From NCBI GenBank assembly GCA_012519905.1, contig JAAYPG010000104.1, positions 1 through 37,628 of the forward strand: a DNA stretch of 37,628 nucleotides, written 5' to 3'. The notes below the pieces were generated by a model that saw only the letters and a program-made list of their open reading frames with translations, made no database searches and was not told the origin of the DNA. Positions 33,141 through 37,628 of this stretch are shown piece after piece. The translations under genes were made by a program, and so were the position numbers. Position 1 is the stretch's first letter. Each line of letters opens with the position of its first letter. This stretch comes from Clostridiales bacterium (lineage in GTDB: Bacteria; Bacillota; Clostridia; Lachnospirales; Lachnospiraceae).

Positions 33141-34303
33141 GAGATCCATTATCAAAAAATGTAGTTAATATCAAACCATCAGGTATAAGAAAATTCTTTG
33201 ATATAGTTAGTGAGATGAAAGACGCCATATCCCTTGGAGTGGGCGAGCCGGATTTTGACACCCCTTGGCATATTAGAGAGGAAGGGATCTATTCGCTTGA
33301 GAAGGGTAGAACCTTTTATACGTCAAATTCAGGACTTAAGGAATTAAAGATCGAAATATGTAACTATCTACATAGGAGATTTGACTTACAGTATAATTAT
33401 GAAAGTGAGACTCTTGTAACTGTAGGAGGAAGTGAAGCTATTGATCTGGCTCTTCGTGCTATGATTGATCCTGGTGATGAGGTTCTTATACCTCAGCCAT
33501 GCTATGTATCATATCATCCTTGTACTATACTTGCAGGAGGAGTACCTGTAGTAATAGAGCTTAAGGGTGAAAATGACTTTAAGTTAACTAGGGAGGAGCT
33601 AATATCTGCTATTACAGACAAAACAAAGATATTATTTCTAGCATTTCCAAACAATCCTACTGGAGCTGTCATGGATTATGATGATCTTAAGGCTATTGTA
33701 GATATAATAATAGAGAAGGATCTGTATGTAATATCTGATGAGATATATTCAGAGCTATCCTATGGTAAGAAGCATGTATCCATAGCTTCTTTTCCTGGAA
33801 TGAAAGAGCGTACTATTGTAATCAATGGCTTTTCAAAATCCTATGCTATGACTGGCTGGAGGCTAGGATATGCTACTGGCCCGGCTAATATTATTGAGCA
33901 AATGACCAAGATACATCAGTTTGCAATAATGTGTGCCCCTACTACTAGTCAATATGCTGCAATTGAAGCATTAAAAAATGGGGACTCTGATGTAGAGATG
34001 ATGAAAGATGCATATGATAAGCGCAGGAGGTTTCTTGTGCAGTCATTTAATAATATGGGACTTACATGCTTTGAACCCTATGGAGCCTTCTATGTATTCC
34101 CAAGCATTAAAAGCTTAAATATGACATCAGATGAATTTGCTACGCAGCTTCTTATGGAGGAAAAGGTTGCTGTTGTTCCTGGAACCGCATTTGGAGCTTG
34201 TGGAGAGGGATATTTGAGGATATCCTATGCTTATTCCATAGATAATCTTAAGATAGCTATGGAGAGAATTGAAAGATTTGTAAAAAAACACCAAACAAGC
34301 TAG
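33137..34303 (+). CDS. PLP-dependent class I aminotransferase
   Basis: The 388-aa protein is a fold-type I aminotransferase. Signatures: GVGEPDFDTPWHI, YTSNSGLKELK, AFPNNPTGAV, ISDEIYSELSY, and NGFSKSYAMTGWRLGY with the pyridoxal phosphate Lys234. It is closest in look to aspartate/aromatic aminotransferases of the AspC/PatA kind, with substrate undetermined. The TTG start overlaps the regulator's stop codon (TTGA); no separate binding site is needed for coupled translation, and none is seen at proper distance. A 94-bp gap with an independent AGGAGG leads to cheX. Confidence 0.92.
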   Translation: MRDPLSKNVVNIKPSGIRKFFDIVSEMKDAISLGVGEPDFDTPWHIREEGIYSLEKGRTFYTSNSGLKELKIEICNYLHRRFDLQYNYESETLVTVGGSEAIDLALRAMIDPGDEVLIPQPCYVSYHPCTILAGGVPVVIELKGENDFKLTREELISAITDKTKILFLAFPNNPTGAVMDYDDLKAIVDIIIEKDLYVISDEIYSELSYGKKHVSIASFPGMKERTIVINGFSKSYAMTGWRLGYATGPANIIEQMTKIHQFAIMCAPTTSQYAAIEALKNGDSDVEMMKDAYDKRRRFLVQSFNNMGLTCFEPYGAFYVFPSIKSLNMTSDEFATQLLMEEKVAVVPGTAFGACGEGYLRISYAYSIDNLKIAMERIERFVKKHQTS

Positions 34304-34397
34304 TGTGTATTATGCTACACTATGTTATAGCTTATAACTTAAGTGAATGTAATAAACTAAGGATTAGCTTTTTGGGATACTTAGGAGGTATACTAGA

Positions 34398-34869
34398 ATG
34401 GCTACAATTAATGTGGATCATATCAATCCTTTTTTTAATAGCATCTTCAAAAATATTTAAAGAAATGTGCTTTATAGATTCCAAGATTGGAAAGCCTTAT
34501 ATAAGGGAACCTATTTTCCTGGATAATACTATACTGATTATCATAGGCTTTACAGGAAAAATGAAGGGGCAAGTGATGATAGCCTTTGAACAAGAGATTG
34601 CTTTAGATATTGCATCGAAGATGATAATGATGCCCGTCACCGAGATGGATGAATTCGCCAAGAGTGCTATTAGTGAACTGGGAAATATGATCTTAGGAAA
34701 TGCTGCTACTATCTTTTCGACTCAAGGAATTGCTATAGATATAACACCGCCTACTGTAGGAACTGGTACTATGTCATTTACCTATTCCCATACTAGAAAT
34801 ATATGCATTCCTTTCATATATGAAGAAGATAAAAAGATAGAAATCAATATAGCAATTAAAGGTGATTGA
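34398..34869 (+). pseudogene. cheX: CheX-type chemotaxis phosphatase gene with a one-base frameshift in a T7 run
   Basis: The ATG at 34398 has an AGGAGG site 9 bases upstream and opens MATINVDHINPF, the usual CheX start. That frame stops at 34458-34460. The rest of CheX lies in the next frame (FKEMCFID, GFTGKMKGQVM, then SAISELGNMILGNAATIFSTQG with the active-site Glu and Asn). Removing one T from the run of seven at 34430-34436 restores a 156-aa CheX, MATINVDHINPFLIASSKIF and onward, with the length of known CheX proteins. The longer frame from 34303 is an artefact that reads the leader out of frame. CheX dephosphorylates CheY-P. The base could be a sequencing error, a real mutation, or a slippage switch. 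No other che gene is in the window. Confidence 0.8.
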
Positions 34870-34871
34870 TC

Positions 34872-35372
34872 TTGAACATTATATTACTAGAGCCGGAAAT
34901 TCCCGCAAATACCGGTAATATTGGAAGGACCTGTGTGGCTACAGGTACCAGACTACACTTAATTGAGCCAATGGGATTTCGTATAAATGATAAACAGATA
35001 AAAAGAGCTGGCCTTGATTACTGGGATGATTTAGACCTAACTGTCTATGATAACTACGATGATTTTTTAGTGAAAAACAATTATCCTAAGATATATATGG
35101 CTACAACAAAGGCAGCCAAGACTTATAGTGAGGTTAGCTATGAGCCTGACTGCTATATAATGTTTGGAAAAGAGAGTGCTGGAATACCAGAGGAGTTATT
35201 GCTTACTAACAAGGAGAATTGTATCCGTATACCGATGGTTAAGGAGATAAGATCATTAAATCTTGGCAACAGCGCGGCAATCATTTTATATGAAGCTCTA
35301 AGACAGAATAATTTTAAAGGCATGAATACTATAGGCAGTCTTCATCATCATAAGTGGAATGAAGTGTATTAA
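34872..35372 (+). CDS. trmL: tRNA (cytidine(34)-2'-O)-methyltransferase
   Basis: TrmL methylates the ribose of the wobble base of leucine tRNAs. It is a SPOUT-fold enzyme with a trefoil knot. The 166-aa form starts at TTG 34872 (MNIILLEPEIPANTGNIGRTC in the family, here MNIILLEPEIPANTGNIG) with AAAGGTGA 9 bases upstream; a TTG at 34866 adds two residues but lies too near the site. Later motifs are FGKESAGIPEELL and RSLNLGNSAAIILYEALRQ, the cofactor-binding knot. The gene is 2 bases after the cheX stop and ends before a terminator. Confidence 0.92.
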   Translation: MNIILLEPEIPANTGNIGRTCVATGTRLHLIEPMGFRINDKQIKRAGLDYWDDLDLTVYDNYDDFLVKNNYPKIYMATTKAAKTYSEVSYEPDCYIMFGKESAGIPEELLLTNKENCIRIPMVKEIRSLNLGNSAAIILYEALRQNNFKGMNTIGSLHHHKWNEVY

Positions 35373-35379
35373 ATTGAAA

Positions 35380-35410
35380 GGGTTAATAATAGTTTATTAG
35401 CTCTTTTTTT
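35380..35410. terminator. Intrinsic terminator between trmL and the histidine kinase gene
   Basis: A 10-bp stem with two G-T pairs (35380-35389 with 35394-35403) and a TAGT loop is followed by seven T. It ends the vanW-to-trmL transcript. The kinase gene on the other strand ends at 35409. Confidence 0.75.
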
Positions 35411-36818
35411 ATTCTGCGGATTTTGATAGGGAAAATATAAATTCTGTACCCACTCCCTCTGTACTAATAACGTTGATATTTTCATTATGTGATTGAATTA
35501 TTTCCTTTGATATAGATAGACCAAGGCCGGTACCCTTCTTATCTCGGCCTCTGGATACATCTGTCTTATAGAAACGATCCCATATCTTTTTAACAGAATC
35601 CTTTGATATTCCTATACCATAATCCTTAACTGATACAAATATTTTCTCGCCTCTTTCTTCGGTTGACACCTTGATTTGTGAATTGTTATGGCTAAATTTT
35701 ATAGCATTATCTATAAGATTATACAGTACTTGTTGTATTTTTCCGATGTCGGCATCCACATAGGTTTCATTAGCAAAGAAAACAAGGTTAAGTGTAATCT
35801 TTTTATTTCTGCAAGCTCCCTCAAAGCTCTCAGCTGTCTTCTTTATAATTGGGTTGATATCAAAGGACACGATATCAAGTAAGGAGCTTCGGTTATCGAA
35901 TCTATTTAACTCCAATAGACCAGAAGTTAATTTGTTCAATCTTTCTGTTTCGTCAACAATTATATTAAGATACTTATCCTGCATATCAGATGGAATGGTC
36001 CCATCCATGATAGCTTCCGCATAGCCCTTAATTGAGGTTAAGGGAGATCTAAAATCATGGGAGATGTTAGCAACGAACTTCTTCTGATAATCATCCAGCT
36101 TACTGATTTCTTCCGCCATATATGAAAGAGCTGCACTTAGATCCCTGTATTCACTAAGTCCTTTAATATTTAGCTTATATCCATAATTCCCTGAGCTATA
36201 CTCCATGGCGGCCTGCATGAGATTCTTCAGAGGCTTAGCCGTTATATAGTATATATAAAGGAATATTGCCAGTGATAAAGGGAAGAAGAAAAGAAAGCAT
36301 ATATTTACAATATCGAGATATATAATAGTCCTATCCTCAATTTCGCTCATAGGAGAATGGAGAACAATATAACCTCTAAGCTGGAAATTATAATCAATTC
36401 TATGAATTATACTTAACATGGGCTCATATAGCAAACCATTAAGTATAATGTTTTCATGCATATTTTCATTTAAAAAATTGGGATCAATATCATTAATGTT
36501 TACATTATTTGATGACAATAGATTAGAGGAATCAGCCACAATTTTTCCATCCCGATTCACAATCCATACACGGATATTTAGATAATTATCAATGGAGTTA
36601 AATTGAGAGGCAATGTCATCCATAGGGCTGTTCTCTTCAAATAAATTTCCCTTGTATACATTGGCTATTAATGAAGCTTCTTTATATAAAAGATTAACTT
36701 GATCCCTTTTTAGTTTATCTTTCAGCAGAGACATACCATAGGTGTTTAGAAATACAAATACAGCCACAACTGAAATTAGAAAACATATTATTAGTCTAGA
36801 CCATAAGGTTTTTCTCAT
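35409..36818 (-). CDS. Sensor histidine kinase
   Basis: The 469-aa protein is a classical membrane sensor kinase. Order: membrane span 1 (about 7-29), an extracytoplasmic sensing domain of about 135 residues (PAS/dCache-like look, with IRVWIVNRDGKIVADSS), span 2 (about 168-193), HAMP linker, HisKA with phosphorylated His254 in ISHDFRSPL, and HATPase with NLIDNAIKFS, DYGIGIS and KGTGLGLSI. It phosphorylates the response regulator encoded 36 bp upstream in the same operon. The signal is unknown. Its ATG follows a GGGGGATA stretch on the minus strand. Convergent with trmL. Confidence 0.93.
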   Translation of the reverse strand: MRKTLWSRLIICFLISVVAVFVFLNTYGMSLLKDKLKRDQVNLLYKEASLIANVYKGNLFEENSPMDDIASQFNSIDNYLNIRVWIVNRDGKIVADSSNLLSSNNVNINDIDPNFLNENMHENIILNGLLYEPMLSIIHRIDYNFQLRGYIVLHSPMSEIEDRTIIYLDIVNICFLFFFPLSLAIFLYIYYITAKPLKNLMQAAMEYSSGNYGYKLNIKGLSEYRDLSAALSYMAEEISKLDDYQKKFVANISHDFRSPLTSIKGYAEAIMDGTIPSDMQDKYLNIIVDETERLNKLTSGLLELNRFDNRSSLLDIVSFDINPIIKKTAESFEGACRNKKITLNLVFFANETYVDADIGKIQQVLYNLIDNAIKFSHNNSQIKVSTEERGEKIFVSVKDYGIGISKDSVKKIWDRFYKTDVSRGRDKKGTGLGLSISKEIIQSHNENINVISTEGVGTEFIFSLSKSAE

Positions 36819-36854
36819 AGTATCCCCCTGCCTTTCCTGATATTTTCTATTGCC

Positions 36855-37571
36855 TTATTTTCTGAGGTTTCGCACCTCGAATTTATAGCCTATTCCCCAT
36901 ACAGTAGAAAGGCTCCATGCATTATGGTCCTTTATCTTTTCTCTAAGCCTTTTAATATGTACATCAACTGTTCTTGTGTCACCATAATATTCATAGCCCC
37001 AGATATGATCAAGAAGCTGCTCTCTTGTAAAGACCTGATTGGGATTAGAAGCTAGAAAATAAAATAGCTCTAGCTCCTTAGGTGGCATATCTATATTTTT
37101 GCCATAATATTGTACGGAGTAGTTACTAATGTTAATAATCAAATCAGGATATTTAACGTATTCACCGGTAAGCTTTTCGCCTTCTTCTTCATCGACGGTG
37201 GGATTAAAACGTCTTAGTACAGCCCGAACTCTTGCTACCAACTCCTTGGAATCAAAGGGCTTTATGACATAATCATCTGCTCCTAGCTCTAGGCCAAGAA
37301 CCTTATCAAAGATTTCGCCCTTGGCTGATAGCATTATAATAGGCACCTTAGATACTTTGCGTATCTCACGGCATACCTCATACCCATCAATACCCGGTAA
37401 CATAAGATCCAATAATATTAGGTCTGGTCTATAGGATTCAAATTCCCTAATAGCTGCCTCTCCATCATGTACAATCTTTGTATCAAAGCATTCCTTAGTA
37501 AGATATAGGGAGATGAGCTCCGCTATATTCACATCATCATCAACAATAAGTATTTTCTGCTTAGAAATCAT
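36855..37571 (-). CDS. OmpR/PhoB-family response regulator
   Basis: The 238-aa protein has an N-terminal receiver domain (acidic pocket Asp11-Asp13, phospho-acceptor Asp55 in LLDLMLPG, Lys in VIKPFD) and a C-terminal winged helix DNA-binding domain (about 140-236, with PPKELELFYFLASNPNQVFTREQLLDHIWG seen as ELELFYFLASNP then DHIWGYEY, and RTVDVHIKRLREKI). AGGAGG lies 6 bases before the ATG. It is the first gene of the operon with the kinase. Its leader contains the same hairpin plus CGTTGT found before the vanW-family gene, with the SD-complementary arm 32 bases away. The operon's promoter is beyond the right edge. Confidence 0.95.
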   Translation of the reverse strand: MISKQKILIVDDDVNIAELISLYLTKECFDTKIVHDGEAAIREFESYRPDLILLDLMLPGIDGYEVCREIRKVSKVPIIMLSAKGEIFDKVLGLELGADDYVIKPFDSKELVARVRAVLRRFNPTVDEEEGEKLTGEYVKYPDLIINISNYSVQYYGKNIDMPPKELELFYFLASNPNQVFTREQLLDHIWGYEYYGDTRTVDVHIKRLREKIKDHNAWSLSTVWGIGYKFEVRNLRK

Positions 37572-37573
37572 CC

Positions 37574-37628
37574 AAACCTCCTAGATAAATAATAAAGTAT
37601 TGTATCAAACAACGGAGGTTTTACCTCC
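37574..37628 (-). promoter_or_regulatory. Response regulator leader: hairpin with anti-Shine-Dalgarno arm
   Basis: On the minus strand GGAGGT-AAA-ACCTCC forms a perfect 6-bp hairpin (complement of 37614-37628), followed by CGTTGT. AAACCTCC (complement of 37614-37621) is also fully complementary to GGAGGTTT (complement of 37574-37581), the gene's own ribosome binding site 32 bases downstream. The two pairings exclude each other. The window ends at the hairpin's first base. Confidence 0.7.

Noticed and set aside
34303-34397. N-terminal extension of the cheX frame
   Set aside because: It reads the leader, including the AGGAGG site, as protein, and does not resemble CheX. The true start is the ATG at 34398.

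Overview
The window looks like chromosomal DNA of a low-GC, spore-forming Clostridia, most likely a Lachnospiraceae member. The grounds are AT-rich codon use, the sporulation genes spoVT, yabP, yabQ and spoIIE, germination-type subtilases, the M29 aminopeptidase, the FolT-type transporter and the VanW/G5 protein. The genus is not decidable from what I can see. No insertion sequence, phage gene or CRISPR array is visible. Both window ends fall inside repeated sequence: a 36-bp coding tandem repeat on the left and a hairpin repeat on the right.

Layout. (1) 1-6085: the start of a proline-rich protein (minus strand), a large anchored protein with a C39-like C-terminal domain, an M29 aminopeptidase, a family 2 glycosyltransferase and a convergent PAP2 membrane phosphatase. 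(2) 6086-6555: gene-free, holding a foldable inverted-repeat element and the deoB promoter. (3) 6556-10965: deoB, a mug-like DNA glycosylase, dtd and a NatAB-like ABC exporter. (4) 10966-14668: paired palindromes followed by two tandem Csp-type subtilases. (5) 14790-25005: a sporulation/division block whose order (spoVT, mazG, rqcP, yabP, yabQ, divIC, tRNA-Met, spoIIE, tilS, hpt, ftsH) is the one known from Bacillus subtilis, with hup between mazG and rqcP. (6) 25006-29801: a possible small RNA locus, a CmpB-like membrane protein, a FolT-like ECF S component, a radical SAM/DUF4080 protein, endonuclease III, a TPR-like anchored protein and a 35-aa membrane peptide. (7) 29802-35410: a repeat-rich leader, then vanW-family gene, AIR-synthase-like gene, Lrp/AsnC regulator, aminotransferase, cheX (frameshifted) and trmL, closed by a terminator. 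(8) 35409-37628: a two-component system on the minus strand, with a hairpin copy before the response regulator gene.

How they fit together: much of the window serves sporulation and germination. SpoVT and SpoIIE act in forespore gene control, YabP/YabQ in spore coat and cortex formation, and Csp proteases in spore germination. Housekeeping tRNA modification/quality-control genes (tilS, dtd, trmL, rqcP) and nucleotide salvage genes (hpt, deoB, mazG) are interspersed.

The observation I rate highest is an RNA-like motif shared by the vanW-family gene and the response regulator gene. Each has a small hairpin whose 3' arm is also perfectly complementary (8 bp) to the gene's own Shine-Dalgarno sequence, at nearly the same distance (33 and 32 nt), with one compensatory base change between the two loci. 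Other notable items are the spoIIE promoter with 21-bp spacing and Spo0A-box-like sites, the one-base frameshift in a T7 run of cheX, and the palindromes before the csp pair.
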